From: Gambelia wislizenii
Taxonomy: Eukaryota > Chordata > Lepidosauria > Squamata > Crotaphytidae
Assembly (NCBI GenBank): GCA_030847615.1
Contig: JAUMIR010000015.1
Coordinates: 5,349,501 to 5,413,500 of the forward strand
Length of the DNA stretch: 64,000 bases
Direction of reading: 5' to 3'
Within the stretch, counting starts at the first letter, position 1; the number at the start of each line of letters is the position of its first letter. Positions 1 to 11,120 of this stretch are shown piece by piece. The position numbers and the translations under genes were made by a program. The notes beneath the pieces were generated by a model that had not been told where the DNA came from, made no database searches, and was given only the letters and a program-made list of their open reading frames with translations.

Positions 1-52
1 AAAGATGGAGAGAAACTGAGACATTTTAAAAGCAGATAAGAAAGTGGGATGA
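1..52 (+). repeat. Fragment of MITE-like family B
   Basis: The segment around 'acattttaaaagcagat' followed by 'aagtgggatgacagag' matches the right part of family B, best seen at 61072-61428. The left part lies outside the window or is lost. Confidence 0.5.
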
Positions 53-59
53 CAGAGAA

Positions 60-125
60 TTATTATAATTTGGGGACTGAAGGAAAATTTAATTTGGGCA
101 CAATTCTTATTGGGGAGAATGTATT
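60..125 (+). repeat. Arm of palindromic family F
   Basis: The string 'ggggactgaaggaaaattt' followed by 'caattcttattgggga' resembles the right arm of the palindromic repeat at 22213-22497. Only one arm is present. Confidence 0.4.
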
Positions 126-241
126 TGCCCACCCACCATAGAGTATAGAAGATACTGAGCTATGATACTGAACTTCACTATTTTAATAGGTATTGTGTGG
201 CAATTATAGGAATTGAGGGAGAGATCCTCTAATCACCCCAA

Positions 242-242
<1 letters not shown>

Positions 243-286
<44 letters not shown>
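243..286. repeat. (TATC)n microsatellite
   Basis: About 11 uninterrupted tetranucleotide units. It is probably length-polymorphic. Confidence 0.95.
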
Positions 287-288
<2 letters not shown>

Positions 289-935
289 AGCTACCTTACA
301 AGGCCACAGTCTTCCCAAGGTGTCTTACAATATGAAAAAAATGAACCAAGTGTGAAAGCACTTTAAATTTAAATTTCACCACCCCCCTCCATAAGCCTGT
401 TAAAATAAAATAAAACCTAGTAAGTACAATAGGATTGTTAATCTAAAAAGCTCACAAGAGGATGAATAACCTTACAAAAGAGCTTACCCCACCCCAACCC
501 CACCCTTGAGTTAATTGTGATTAATTTCAGGGCAAGATAACAAAGGAATATTTCAGACAACGTGCAGTTAGCTTGTGGAACTTTCTGCTACCAGCTGTGC
601 TGATGGCTTAGACCTGAGATTCCCCATTTCTGTCTGTGCAGATATTGTTGGACTTTAAACCTCAGAAGCCCCAGCCAACATGGTCAATGGTGAGGAATGC
701 TGCCAACTGAAATCCAGAACATCTAGAAAACTGACTGTTGAGAAGTAACTGGCTTAGAGAAATTTGCAGAGGACAACTCTTGTTGATGACCATGATCACT
801 AAATGGATCCTCCATGAACCACAGTGCTGTGCTCCAGAATAGAAGAGAGTGGAGGCAAGTAATGGGGGAGGCTAACGCCTCCATGCCAGAGATACGGACT
901 TCTCTAAGGCATCTGTGTGGCCCAGACTTTGGAAA
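287..935. other. Unassigned non-coding stretch
   Basis: No family, long ORF or RNA recognised. AT-rich with short poly-C and A runs. The overlapping ORFs at its right end run into the pogo-like MITE and are not credible genes. Confidence 0.6.
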
Positions 936-937
936 TA

Positions 938-1167
938 CAGTTGTCCCTTCATATTCACTGGGGTTTGGTTCCAGGACCACCATGGATACCAAAATCCGTG
1001 AATACTCAAGTCCCATTATATGCAATGACATAGCAAAATGGTGCCCCCTTACATAAGATGGCAAAATCAAGGTTTGCTTTTTGGATTATTATTTTTTAAA
1101 GAATATTTTCAAGCCATGAATACTTAAATCCATGGGTACCAAATCCATGGATACGGAGGGACAACTG
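938..1167 (+). mobile_element. pogo/Tigger-like MITE, copy 1
   Basis: Starts 'cagttgtcccttcatattc' and ends with the inverted counterpart 'ggatacggagggacaactg'. It is flanked on both sides by TA (936-937 and 1168-1169), the target duplication of Tc1/mariner/pogo elements. The interior, with its repeated 'ccatggataccaaaatccg' theme, resembles MER2/Tigger-type MITEs of other vertebrates. It has no transposase, so it was mobilised in trans. Related copies lie at 53546 and 58935. Confidence 0.88.
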
Positions 1168-1183
1168 TATAACATTTTATACA

Positions 1184-1463
1184 GGGAGCCCTGGTGGTGC
1201 AGTGGTTAAATGTCAGTACTACAAGTCACCACGTTGCAAGTTCGATTCCAGCAGGCTCCAAGGTTGACTCAGCCTTCCATCCTTTTGTAGGTCAGTAAAA
1301 TGAGTACCCGGCTTGTGGGGGCAGTTTGCTAACACACATTGGAAATTGCTTAATGCAGTGTAAATGTGTAAATTGCTATTGCTTAAAACAAATTGTAAGC
1401 CACTCTGATAGCCTTTGTGGCTGAAGAGCAGGGTATAAATACCTAATTAAAATTTTTTTTAAA
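1184..1463 (+). mobile_element. tRNA-derived SINE (type 1)
   Basis: Head 'agccctggtggtgcagtgg' carries an A-box-like segment and 'gttcgattcc' a B-box, as in RNA polymerase III promoters from tRNA genes. The body ('aaaatgagtacccggcttg') and the tail before an A/T-rich end ('ggtataaatacctaatt') recur at 23993, 47549 and 59377 on the minus strand. This is the most complete plus-strand copy. Confidence 0.85.
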
Positions 1464-1813
1464 AATTGGAACACAGCTCCCACTGTTAACATGGGCTGCC
1501 AACTGCTGCAAACAGAACCCGTCCCCCTTGTTTTGTCATTCTAGTCCATTCTTTAGATGATGTACCTGAGGGAAGTGTCTCCATCTGGTTTTGCATACAG
1601 CAACTAGCGTATGTGAATGTATGTACGCGGACTCAGTTCCTCACGTGCTCTTCAAAACAGTGTGACATCAAGAAGCAGTGGATCATAGGGAAATAGAAAG
1701 GCACTCTTGTTTTCACAACTTTCCTGATAACATGGTAGCTTTTCTTTCTCGTTACAGTATCTGCACCAGCCCTTTACTACAAAAGGATAGCCAGAGCTAG
1801 TGAAAAGCAGATG
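1464..1813. other. Unassigned non-coding stretch
   Basis: Nothing recognised; no ORF over 60 codons. Confidence 0.6.
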
Positions 1814-2183
1814 ACATATCTCCCTTATGTCCCAATTCAGCAGGGACAGTTCCTCTGCTGTCCCACTTTTCAGCTGCTCTTAAAATGTCCAGGCTTCGCT
1901 TTCCTCCTTTCACTTTCCCCTTTGTCCTCAGGTTACTTCAATGGGTAAAAATTGAGTTCAAAGTGCAAGATTAGCTTGAACTCAACTCAGACGTGGGGAG
2001 AGAGTAGAGGAGGGGGAGAATCTTGCTTTCCCAATTGACTCAGGCAAAATCAAATGGCTGCAGCCTCTCCTAGCTTGTCTGTTTTTCCTCACTAATGACC
2101 TTTCCCCCTCTTGCCCATACTCTGATGTTGGTTGTCCACACGTGCCCTGGTTTTTGTCTGTGAAACGTTGGAGAATATGAGAT
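1814..2183 (-). mobile_element. MITE-like family B, near complete
   Basis: Minus-strand copy of the ~360 bp family B, with terminal segments 'catatctccc' and 'ggagaatatg' in inverted relation. Shared internal landmarks are 'cagctgctcttaaaatgtcc' and 'gttgagttcaaagtgcaag'-like blocks. No coding capacity; superfamily not established. Confidence 0.7.
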
Positions 2184-2504
2184 GACGGTCATGCCACACC
2201 TTTGCTAGCAACTTCCCATTCATGCAGTCTGTGATTCAGGTGCAGGAAGGAGAGGAAGAAATCCATAAGCATTGACACACAGAGAGATTCGGCTAACCTT
2301 CAGATCCTTTTGTGTTACTCTCAGATGTTCCTGGATGGTCCTACTAGTTAGGAGCCTCCAAACTGGTGTCTAATGTTTTGTTTTAAAGGGGGAAAACAGG
2401 AGATACTGTAATTTGTCAGACAAAAACATGGAGCTTCTTTTGGGTGCAGAAGCCACCCAAAACATGTTATTGAGCAAAAGCCCAGGTGGATGTGATTCAT
2501 GTCT

Positions 2505-3035
2505 AGGATTGTCAGATCTCAGGGCCTGGTCCTGAGTCTCCAGCTCTTTGTGGGTCATCTCCAGGTGGGCAATAAGAACCCAAATTCTCCACTTTTTGCA
2601 GGGAGGGTAAGCTGAGCTCCAGACAAGAAGAAAGAGCAGTGTGCAAATGTCTAGCTCAGCTAGAAAAGCACCAGCTTGCTAGTTTGCAAGGCTTGATTTC
2701 TTGCTGCAATTTACAAATACTGTGGGGTGGGGATGTATTTACTGAATTAGCTTCTTCTTCCCCTCCCAGTTATTGCAGTGCCAGGGATCACCTTCTGCTC
2801 TGCATGCTGCCAGATTAAATGGCCCTTCTCCCATCACCCTAAATGGGAAGGAATAATCCCCTCATTCAATTTGCTTTAGGAACACAACAGCTCCTTTAGC
2901 TTAGATTTCTCTCTTAATTTCCAAACAGGAAAATGTTTCTCTCTCTCTCTCTCTCTTTCTCTCTGTTTAAATGACAAGCTTTGAGCAACCGCAGTTAGTA
3001 CATAATACTGAACTGATCCTGAACTGGCAACCCTC
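2505..3035 (+). mobile_element. MITE-like family A, complete copy
   Basis: A 531 bp repeat starting 'aggattgtcagatctcaggg' and ending 'gaactggcaaccctc', so its termini form a short inverted repeat (consensus near AGGGTTGCCAG). Direct repeats 'tcatgtct' (2497-2504) and 'tcatgtca' (3036-3043) flank it, suggesting an 8 bp target duplication of the hAT type. A (TC)n run lies at about 2937-2966. Other copies are at 5095, 28613, 31281 and 54115, all in this orientation. No protein is encoded. Confidence 0.72.
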
Positions 3036-3043
3036 TCATGTCA

Positions 3044-4415
3044 AGGAGCAATTTGCTATGCAGGAAGCTGGTGGTTGGATCACTTCCTGTCTGTTTCTCT
3101 ACCAAGGAAGGAGATGGTGCCCATCTGAGATCAGAAGGCATTTGTCTCAATGCCACCTGCTCTAATCCAGCTTGCCCTACCCCCTCTCCCTCCCCACGCC
3201 CCACACGCTTTGCCTCGGCTTCGCCAGGCCTTAATCCAGGGATTATCCAACCCAATCCCAAATCTCCTTAGATCCCGGCATGCTGTGCGCGGCCAGGAGG
3301 GGGGTATTACTGCAATGTTACCGCCTGCTGTTTATTTAGCAGTGGTGACCTGGGGCGGGTGATATGGCGTTCCAAGGTAAACGGCTCCACGGTGAGCGAG
3401 AGAGAGAGAGCTGACAGATCAATCATCTCAAAATATCCAGGGATCAGGCAGGTCCCAGAGCTTAAATCCTTGGTCAGATCTGCTAGGAAAGATCGCCAAC
3501 ATGGAATGCACACCCTTCACCGTTATTTAATAATAGCGATGCTACAGAAAGAAAGAATCCAAATGCACATAAAGCTGCCGTAGAAACCTGGCTGATTCTC
3601 TCAAACAGAGTTTAGGAAAGTTCCTTAAAAAAAATAAAAAAAAAACTTTCCCCAAATCCCCAGTCAATACAGGTAGTGATAATGGGATTCTGGGACTTGT
3701 AGTCCAAGAAGGGGTACTTGCCCAAATTCTTCCCAGCAATGTGTAGTCTGACTAGTAGTGTTTCTCTGGGATCTAGGGATCTAGTCTGTCTGTCTCTCTG
3801 TCTCTCTGTTCCCGTCTTTCTGCCTGCTTGCTAGCTGATCTTTCAAACCAAAAACCAGAAGGACAATAACACCAACCTTCCATGTACAATGTTTCAGGCA
3901 AAGATTTCCCTCCCTCTTTCCATGTTTCATGAGATTCTTTCAAATGGAGATGCCAGGGACCAGATCTGGGGCACTGGGCATCTAGAGCACTGTGATCTAC
4001 CTTCTGCAGCACAACGAGTCTCTTCTAAAACAGGTAACTACATTCTCAGATGGTGAGCGGGTGTCTGTGTCTGTATGACTTTTCCAGCCCTGATTCCAAC
4101 ATCCCTTTAAGCCAGGGACAGTCAACTGCATGGAGGTCAAGTGTTCCTTTCCCCCGTCCATTACCCCATCCCCAGGACTGCACCCCTTGACAGAGTTGTT
4201 TGTTGGAGTACTTTCCAAAATGGTTTTTAGGTGAAAAATGCCTGAAAATCACTGAAAACATTCTTTAAAAAATTGGAGGGGAGCATGGGGGTACTGGTGA
4301 GGGGGGCTGCAAAAGTGGTGTTCATTCCGGTTTTAAAGAGACACCTGCCTGGGATTGAATCCTGAATAGTTTTGGGTGCAAAGGACCTGGCCTACCACTG
4401 AGTTTTGGTCCCCCA
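3044..4415. other. Long unassigned stretch, no gene seen
   Basis: No repeat family was recognised by eye. It holds small (GA)n and (TGTC)n runs (about 3398-3411, 3783-3815), a C-rich patch near 3180-3290 and several 60-90 codon ORFs with biased composition that look like chance. The phrase 'gggattctgggacttgtag' near 3683 recalls termini of common vertebrate palindromic MITEs. Confidence 0.5.
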
Positions 4416-4737
4416 TCCATTACTTTGCCCTCTCTTCCCTAACTTCTGTGTTGAGAAAGGTGGTGCAACACTGCACTCCTCCTTTTGGGTAGACCCTCAG
4501 CCAGGGGAACAAAGTGAAGACACAGCCATCCCTCCAACCCCATTCTGCCTCCTGCTCATGAAATATTCCTTCAGTCCTTGAATTTTTAGCAATGCAGAGA
4601 GTGAGGCATGGAAAATTGTTCACACCTAGACCTCTTCTGTTTGCTGCATCGGCATTCCCTTGGTCCCTTAGCCTGCCCCTTTTCTTTGGAGGCTGAAATT
4701 GTATTTCTGAATGCTGAACTGAAGTTTTAAGTAACTG

Positions 4738-4815
4738 CAAATGCTAGGCATTTGGGGAACAGAAGGGAAATTTCACTTGGGGTGACAGAATTCTTTTCTG
4801 GAGGGGCATTTTTCC
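4738..4815 (+). repeat. Arm of palindromic family F
   Basis: 'catttggggaacagaaggg', 'aatttcac' and 'acagaattctttt' match the right arm of the element at 22213-22497; the left arm is not clear. Confidence 0.4.
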
Positions 4816-5094
4816 TCCCCCCCCCATAGCAACACATCTGATCAGCCTCCCTTCCCTTCTGCATCCCTTTGCACAGGATAATGAAAGATGATAGGGAAGG
4901 GGAGAGAAGAAAATGGCTGAAGAGCCTCACAGCATTTTAGAGTCCCACACACTTGCCTTTTCTGCTTGCTTGCCACCTTTCCCTATGGACAGGTGGCATA
5001 TCAAGTATGCAACCTACACCAGAAAAATAAAGGACATACAGTTAGCCACCCCAGGCCTTAAAAACGAGAGGTGTCTAAAAGTATCATATGCAAG

Positions 5095-6222
5095 TTGGAT
5101 CTGGACAATCCACTTTGGGGACGCTTAGCTCCAATCAAGAGATAAGGCCTGTGTGCAAACCTTTAGCTCGCCTGGTAGAGCAGAAGCTTGCTACAGTTTC
5201 ATAGAATCCTAGAATTGCAGAGTTGGAAGAGACTACGAGGGCCATCCAGTCCAACCCCCTGCCACACAGGAAATCACGATCAAAGCATCCCCGACAGATG
5301 GCCATCCAGCCTCTGTTTAAAGACCTCCAAGGAAGGAGACCCCACCACGCTCCGAGGGAGTGTCTTCCACTGCCGAACAGCTCTTACTGTCAGAAAGTTC
5401 CTCCTCATGTTCCTGGAGCTTGTAACCATTGCTCCGTGTTCTCATCTCTGGAGCAGCAGAAAACAAGCCTGCTCCATCCTCGACGTGACACCCCTTCAAA
5501 TACTTAAACAGGGCTATCATATCGCCCCTTAACCGTCTTTTTTCCAGGCTAAACATACCCAGCTCCCTAAGTCTCTCCTCATAAGGCATGGTTTCCAGAC
5601 CTTTCACTATTTTAGTCGCCCTTCTTTGGACACGCTCCAATTTGTCCATATCCTTTTTGAATTGTGGTGCCTGGAACTGGACACAGTATTCTAGGTGAGG
5701 CCTGACCAAGGCAGAATAGAGTGGCACTATAACTCCCCTTTATCTAGACACTATACTTCTATTGATGTAAGGATCAATAGTTTGTAAGGATTAATTCATT
5801 TGTTGCTGCAACTTGTAAAGACTCCCAAGGGGATTCTGTGTATTTACCCAGTTAGTTTCCTCCTTCCCCACTCCAGTGCTTGTGGTGCCAGGGATCGCCC
5901 TCCACTCTGCTCTGCATTCATCTTCTGGCTAAAAACAAGTAGACTAGATTAAATGTTTTTTATCCAGTCTCCCTAAATAAGTGAAAGGGCACAATACCCT
6001 CTTTTTACCTTTATCTGAGAACAGCCGGTTCAGCTAAGATTTCTCTCTCAATTTCCAAACAGGTAAATGTGTCTTCTCTGTGTGTGTTTGAATGAGAAGC
6101 TGCAAACAACTGTGGTTGGTACTTCATGTATGATGCTTCATGGCCTCACCACGGCTGTCCCTAGGTCTCAGGTTTTGTCCCAGAAACCTCAGGGCCTGGA
6201 ACACACCTGACCTGGCTACCCT
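5095..6222 (+). mobile_element. Family A copy, interrupted by a CR1
   Basis: Family A sequence occupies 5095-5199 and 5779-6222, with a minus-strand CR1 between. The right terminus 'gacctggctaccct' matches the family end; the left terminus is diverged. The family A frame 'gcaacttgtaaagactcc' continues cleanly after the insertion. Confidence 0.72.
5200..5778 (-). mobile_element. CR1 LINE 3' fragment nested in family A
   Basis: 5'-truncated CR1 on the minus strand: 3' terminus (tandem 'atagaatc'-type octamers) at 5200, end of ORF2 through about 5317-5727. The antisense 136-codon ORF there encodes CR1 phrases such as [12 protein letters not shown] and [19 protein letters not shown] 5 bp direct repeat 'agttt' (5195-5199 and 5779-5783) marks the target site in family A. 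Confidence 0.88.
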
Positions 6223-6954
6223 AGTATGGCCGCTGTGGGACCTGTGAAGTTGTGCTAGAAATAACTTTTCCTGTGATCCAGCAGAGCTCTTTGTAAGCTC
6301 TGTGAATGGTTGGAGAGTATTCATTTATTGACTTCCCAAGAAGCACTCCGTCTGCGTCGGATCAGTCAGATATCAGAGACTGCCCGCACATTATTGCAGA
6401 GGAAAATTTAAACTCTGGTCCAGGATTTTACACTGCAGGGCTGCAGCATTCACCATTCTCACCTCTGCCGAAACTAAGGAAGATTTCACCTCGGCAACCT
6501 TGCAAGAAGCTTACATCAACCCAGACACACCAACCTCTCCTGGGACACACATGTACTCCCCAACAAGCAAAGCAGACACACCTGCAGATGTATGCCCCCC
6601 CCACAGCACTCCCCATGGATGCTCCTGCCTTTGTTAGCTCAGCCGTCCTCCCACTACGGTACACCTGCTTCCTTTTGATTCCTCCCCGCCTGTTCCTGCA
6701 AACCTCCCTTCACCTCCATCAAGAACCACACTGGATGATAGTGTTTACCTGGCGATGGTGCTTTCTTGTGCTTGCAGTTACCTAGCAACAGGGCAGCCAG
6801 GTGATGCACTGGCAGAAGCAGAAGGGAATATATTTATAACAGATGTTTCCAGACAGGTTCCTGAACAAAAGGAGAAATGGGAGCGAGGCAGGCTGGGAAG
6901 CCAAAGAGGCCCAGAAACCAAAGGCAGGCCTTGACTGACCGACTGGACTGACTA
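6223..6954. other. Unassigned stretch with a 159-codon ORF
   Basis: An ORF at 6306-6785 (+) begins MVGEYSFIDF and is rich in Pro, Thr and Leu. I recognise no domain, signal, repeat or splice context, and codon use looks unconstrained. It is most likely chance, but it is one of the few longer ORFs here not explained by a LINE. Confidence 0.35.
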
Positions 6955-6955
6955 T

Positions 6956-6984
6956 CTATTATTATTATTATTATTATTATTATT
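6956..6984. repeat. (ATT)n microsatellite
   Basis: About ten ATT units just upstream of the BovB fragment. Confidence 0.9.
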
Positions 6985-7004
6985 GGCTAGATTGGGTAGG
7001 GTAG

Positions 7005-7834
7005 CTATGAAAGAACTAGACAAGAACATAAAATGCAAAGATATAACACTCAGCACTAAAGTCAGGATCATTCAAGCCATCGTATTTCCCATCATAGAAT
7101 CATAGAGTTGGAAGAGACCACAAGGGCCATCCAGTCCAACCCCCTGCTATGCAGGAATTGCAGAATCACACAATCAAATCATTCCCGACAGACGGCCATC
7201 CAGCCTCTGTTTAAAAACCTCCAAAGAAAGAGACTCCACCACATTCCCAGGCAGTGTATTCCACTTCCAAACAGCTCTTAATGTCAGGACGTTCTTACTA
7301 ATGTTTAGGTGGAATCTCTTTTCCTGGAGTTTGAACCCATTGCTCCGTGTCCTAGTCTCCGGAGCAGCAGAAAACAAGCTTGCTCCATCTTCAGTGTGCA
7401 TCACCATGTATGGATGTGAGAGCTGGACAGTGGAGAAAGTTGATAGAAAGAGAATCAACTCATTGGAAATGTGGTGTTGGAGAAGAGTGCTGAGGATCCC
7501 GTGGATGGCCAAAAAGACAAAAAAATGGTTCTTAGAACAGGTCAAGCAGAGTTCTCACTAGAAGCCAAGATGACTAAACTGAGGCTACTGTACTTTGGAC
7601 ACATCGTGATAAGACACAGCTCACTGGGAAAGTCAATAATGCTAGGAAAGGTGGAGCGAAAAAGAAAGGAAGGAAGACTGCACACCAAGTGGTTAGACTC
7701 AATCAAGGAGGACACAGGCCTGAACCTGAAGGACCTGAGCAGGGTGGTAGAAAACAGGGGGTCTTGGAGATGTCTCATTCATGGGGTCGCCATGAGCTGA
7801 AGTCTACTCGAAGGCAATTAACAACAGCAACAAC
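7005..7834 (+). mobile_element. BovB (RTE) LINE 3' fragment, split by CR1
   Basis: Translated pieces MYGCESWTVEKVDRKR, LEMWCWRRVLRIPW and LLYFGHIVIRHSSLGKSIML are the hallmark C-terminal region of BovB ORF2. The 3' end 'gaaggcaattaacaacagc' is the BovB terminus. The reading frame shifts near 7555 (157 codons are split across two frames), so the copy is dead. A CR1 occupies 7095-7398. BovB is widespread in squamates and known for horizontal transfer between vertebrates. Confidence 0.9.
7095..7398 (-). mobile_element. CR1 3' fragment nested in BovB
   Basis: Minus-strand CR1 end with 'tagaatcatagagttggaag' at 7095. The 5-base sequence 'catca' is present on both sides (7090-7094, 7399-7403). Removing the insert plus one repeat restores a BovB frame colinear with the copy at 51066. 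Confidence 0.92.
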
Positions 7835-7987
7835 ATCATAGTCTGTTTTTTGTAACGTTATGACTCTGGAGTTACATTGTAGAAATGCAATGAAACCCTG
7901 TTAGTGAATGGTGAAGATGGGCATGGGATACTTCTGATGTTCACTGGGTGCTCCTGGTCTCCCCAGGCACTTTCTAGCTGTCATAAT

Positions 7988-8380
7988 CAGTGACCTCCAT
8001 GTTCACTGGGGGTTAGGGGCACAGGATCCCCGCCAAAGTGGGAAAACCGTAAATATCCCAAGGCCCTCCCAAACCATATTTAACAGCCCCCCAAAAGTAT
8101 GATCCATGGATTCCATGCACCACGGATGCCTTTGAGGCAGCAGAGTTCCTTTCCAAGGCAGATGTAGGCAGCTGGTGGCTTGCTGCCGCCTCTGCTGCTA
8201 CCCTATGCCATTTTTAATAGGGACTTACAAGTCTTGCTGCATGTTCGCAGCCTCTCTCAGTCTCGTGAGGCTTGTAGTCCCTATTAAAAATGGCACACGG
8301 CAGCAGCAGAGGAAGCAGCAAATAATCCGTGAATAATCAAATCCACAAATGTTAAGCCTGCAAATGTGGATTGCTGACTG
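7988..8380. mobile_element. MITE G with long internal foldback
   Basis: Ends are related as inverted repeats ('cagtgacctccatgttcac' against the complement of 'caaatgtggattgctgactg'), similar to the pogo-like MITEs. Inside, 8189-8230 and 8271-8312 are near-perfect inverted arms around 'tttttaatagggactt', so a transcript could fold into a ~40 bp stem. No coding capacity. Confidence 0.65.
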
Positions 8381-8395
8381 TATTATTTTTCAAGG

Positions 8396-8556
8396 CCTGG
8401 ACTAAGTCTGAAAACTCTCCTTCTTTGAAGGTCTTTAAACAGAGGTTGGATGGGCATCTTTCAGGAGTTCTAGGGTTGTGTATTCCCGTATGGCAGCGGG
8501 TGGGACTACATGGCCCTCACGACCCATTTGATTTTATGATTCTTTGCTATCGTACC
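8396..8556 (+). mobile_element. Old CR1-like 3' end
   Basis: 'ggtctttaaacagaggttgg' and 'atgggcatctttcaggag' are CR1 ORF2-end and 3' UTR motifs; the terminal octamers are decayed to 'ttttatgattct'. Confidence 0.75.
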
Positions 8557-9182
8557 TGCTGCTAGGACAGGAGGCAGAACACCTGTTCAGTTTAATAGGT
8601 CCCTTTCAACCTCCCCCTTAAACAAACGGCTGCTTGGAAACCAGGGAGAAAAGCTGAAGCAAGACTAAACAAAGAGCACATTTCGTCAGACGGGTGCAAA
8701 GCTTGCGAAAGGGGGAAGCGAATATGAATCGCCACGTGCTCTCTTTCCACAAACAGATGAGAGAAACACCTGCTTCTTGTCATCACATTAGGAAAGTGAG
8801 AACATAAGAAGAGCCCATTGTCCAAGGTTCAGTCCATATCTGGAGCATTAAAAGGAAAAGAGTGTTTCCCTGAGCATGTGTAGAATGTCCAACATGGCCC
8901 CCAAAAGGTGGGGGCCTGGGCCCCCCGAGTATCTGGGATTAGGAGGGGGCCCTGGTGTGATATTATTGTAAGTTTTTATTATGTAAATTCATCTAGTTTT
9001 TAAAAAAATAAATATACAAATATTACTTTGGTGTCATCATTTAAACTGACTGATTTTAATTTTTATCCTAAATTCTGTAGAGCATCTTGCTGCCCTTAAC
9101 CTTAACAGTAGGTAGGGGTCCCATCAAATGGGACCTGAGGGCCTACTTCAGGATGTGGGGAGCATGATGTCCAATTTGCAGC
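8557..9182. other. Unassigned non-coding stretch
   Basis: No confident family. A G/C-run segment near 8895-8955 and an AT-rich part near 8960-9060 look like old repeat remains. Confidence 0.5.
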
Positions 9183-9440
9183 ATAGAATCATAGACACAT
9201 AATGTGGGAAGGGGCCTCATGGGTCATCGAGTCCAACCCCCTGCTCAGTGCAGGAAGTCCAGCTAAAGCAACACCAGCAGGGAACTGTCCAGACTCTTCA
9301 CCAGCCCCCTCAACTTTTCCTCATAGGTTTTGTTCCCCATACCTCCTATCACCCTCATTGCCCTTCTCTGAACCCACTCCAACTTATCTATATCCTTCTT
9401 AAAATGAGACACTCAGAACTGAACACAGTACTCCAGACTT
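9183..9440 (-). mobile_element. CR1 LINE fragment, divergent subfamily
   Basis: Starts 'gcatagaatcatagacac' (CR1 3' end reversed), then 'ggtcatcgagtccaacccc' and 'gcccttctctgaacccac'. It differs clearly from the dominant CR1 subfamily of the window and looks older. Confidence 0.8.
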
Positions 9441-9499
9441 CCTGGGGTCCTAGAGGGCCTTTGGGGCCATTCTGAGACAAAAAATATTTCTTCATCTCT

Positions 9500-10349
9500 C
9501 CAGCTGACAGCCCAGATAGATATGACAGTCAGGAGTGCCTGTTATCAGCTTTGGCTGATACATCAGCTGCGACCCTTTCTGGAGCAGGAAGACCTAGAAA
9601 CAGTAGCACACGCACTGCTAACCTCCCGGCTTGACTTCTGCAATGCGCTCTACATGGGGCTACCCTCGTGCCAAGTTCAGAAACTTCGGTTGGTACAAAA
9701 CATGGCAGCCAGGTTGATCGTGGGTACATCTAAAGCCGTCCACATACCACCTGTCTTAAAATCCCTTCATTGGCTGCCAATTAGTTTCTGGGCAAGGTAC
9801 AAGGTGTTGGTTATGACCTTTAAAGCCCTACATGGCCTGGGTCCAGGCTACTTGCGGGAGCGCCTTCCTCCATATAATCTAGCTCGCACACTAAGGTCCT
9901 CTGGGAAGAACCTGTTGCAGCCAAAGAAGACCAGATTGGCTGCGGTGACCCAGAGGAACTTTTCATCTGCGCTCCCAGGTTATGGAATGACCTGCCGGAT
10001 GAGATCCATCATATTATCACCCTAGAAGCCTTTAAAAAGGCTAAGATGGATCTCTTCCGGCAGGCCTTTCCAGATTAGCCTTCTAGATCAAAAAACCCAA
10101 CAAACCTACTCGCAATTTTATTGAATTTGTACTTGTAAATTTTAATATATTCTGTTGTTTAATTTCTATTCTATTGCTTTTTGTTGTTTTTATGATTGGG
10201 GGAGGGATGGGATATGGGATTGTTTTTTTAACTTTGAGCTTTTATTGTTATACTATTTTATTGTTATAATTATGTTGTACTCTGCCTTGATTCCCTAGGG
10301 AAAAGGCAGAATATAAATATATTGTTGTTGTTGTTGTTGTTGTTGTTGA
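9500..10349 (+). mobile_element. L2-type LINE, ORF2 C-terminus and 3' end
   Basis: The 9522-10025 frame holds the conserved L2 tail of the polymerase protein: TSRLDFCNALYMGLP, LVQNMAARLIVG, LKSLHWLPI, LVMTFKALHGLGPGYL. A frameshift near 9978 ends that ORF early; the next frame continues with LWNDLPDEI and AFKKAKMDLFRQAF to a natural stop at 10076-10078. The 3' UTR ends in 'aggcagaatataaatat' plus (TTG)n at about 10320-10348, as is typical for L2-clade elements. 5'-truncated and inactive. Confidence 0.85.
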
Positions 10350-10355
10350 GTAATG

Positions 10356-10512
10356 GTATTCAGAGATAGCCGTGTTAGCATGAAAAGACATAAGGGAATC
10401 CAGTGGCAGCTTTGAGACTAATGGGAAAAGGAGATTTCTAGCATAAGCTTTCATGGACTACAGTCCACTTCATTAGATTTGTTTTCTTTTTCCCACATAG
10501 TCTCACCTACTG
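10356..10512. repeat. Dispersed repeat with 'ataagctttcatggactac'
   Basis: The phrases 'gatagccgtgttagc', 'aatccagtggcag' and 'ataagctttcatggactac' belong to an interspersed repeat I know as common in reptile genomes, whose class I cannot assign from sequence alone. Single copy in the window. Confidence 0.5.
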
Positions 10513-10756
10513 GATTCCTTTATGTTTATGTTTTGTATTTTAGTACGTATTTTTATTTTTTAATACGTATACAATTTGTCATTTTAGATATTTGAAATTT
10601 GTGATTTGAGTGGTATATTTGTATGTAGATTGTTAATCAGCCTGAGGTTTTGTGAGGAAAGGTGGCATATTAATCAACTAACTACATAAATAATCAAAAA
10701 TGGCCACAGATACTGAGTTCAGTATCATACTTGACAGGTAGGATTTTGCCCTCAGC

Positions 10757-10876
10757 CCATCTGTCAGGGATGCTTTGATCGTGATTTCCTGCGTGGCAGG
10801 GGGGTTGGACTGGATGGCCCTCGTGGTCTCTTCCAACTCTGCAATTCTATGATTCTATGATTCTATGATTCTATAA
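10757..10876 (+). mobile_element. CR1 3' terminus
   Basis: Extremely 5'-truncated CR1: 'gggatgctttgatcgtgatt' through four tandem 'gattctat' octamers at 10848-10876. Confidence 0.9.
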
Positions 10877-11120
10877 CACCAGCTCTCATCTGCAAGTCTC
10901 AGCCTTACAGTGCAGTTTGCATTTCCACTGAGAATGGACACAAACAGGGTGTGTGTGAATATAGCCAGTATTTGTACTCAAAATGTAGGATGATAGCCTG
11001 AATATCCCCGATTTCATCTCCACATTCAATGGAGTTCCAGTTATCATATCACAAACAAAATCTATCAGCAGAAATCCTGAACAGTTTGGTTCAAAGTTCT
11101 GTCTTCACTTGTGTATCTGC

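Noticed and set aside
1184..1270. tRNA gene at the SINE head
   Set aside because: A- and B-box-like sequences are present, but no cloverleaf with proper stems can be formed and the SINE body follows.
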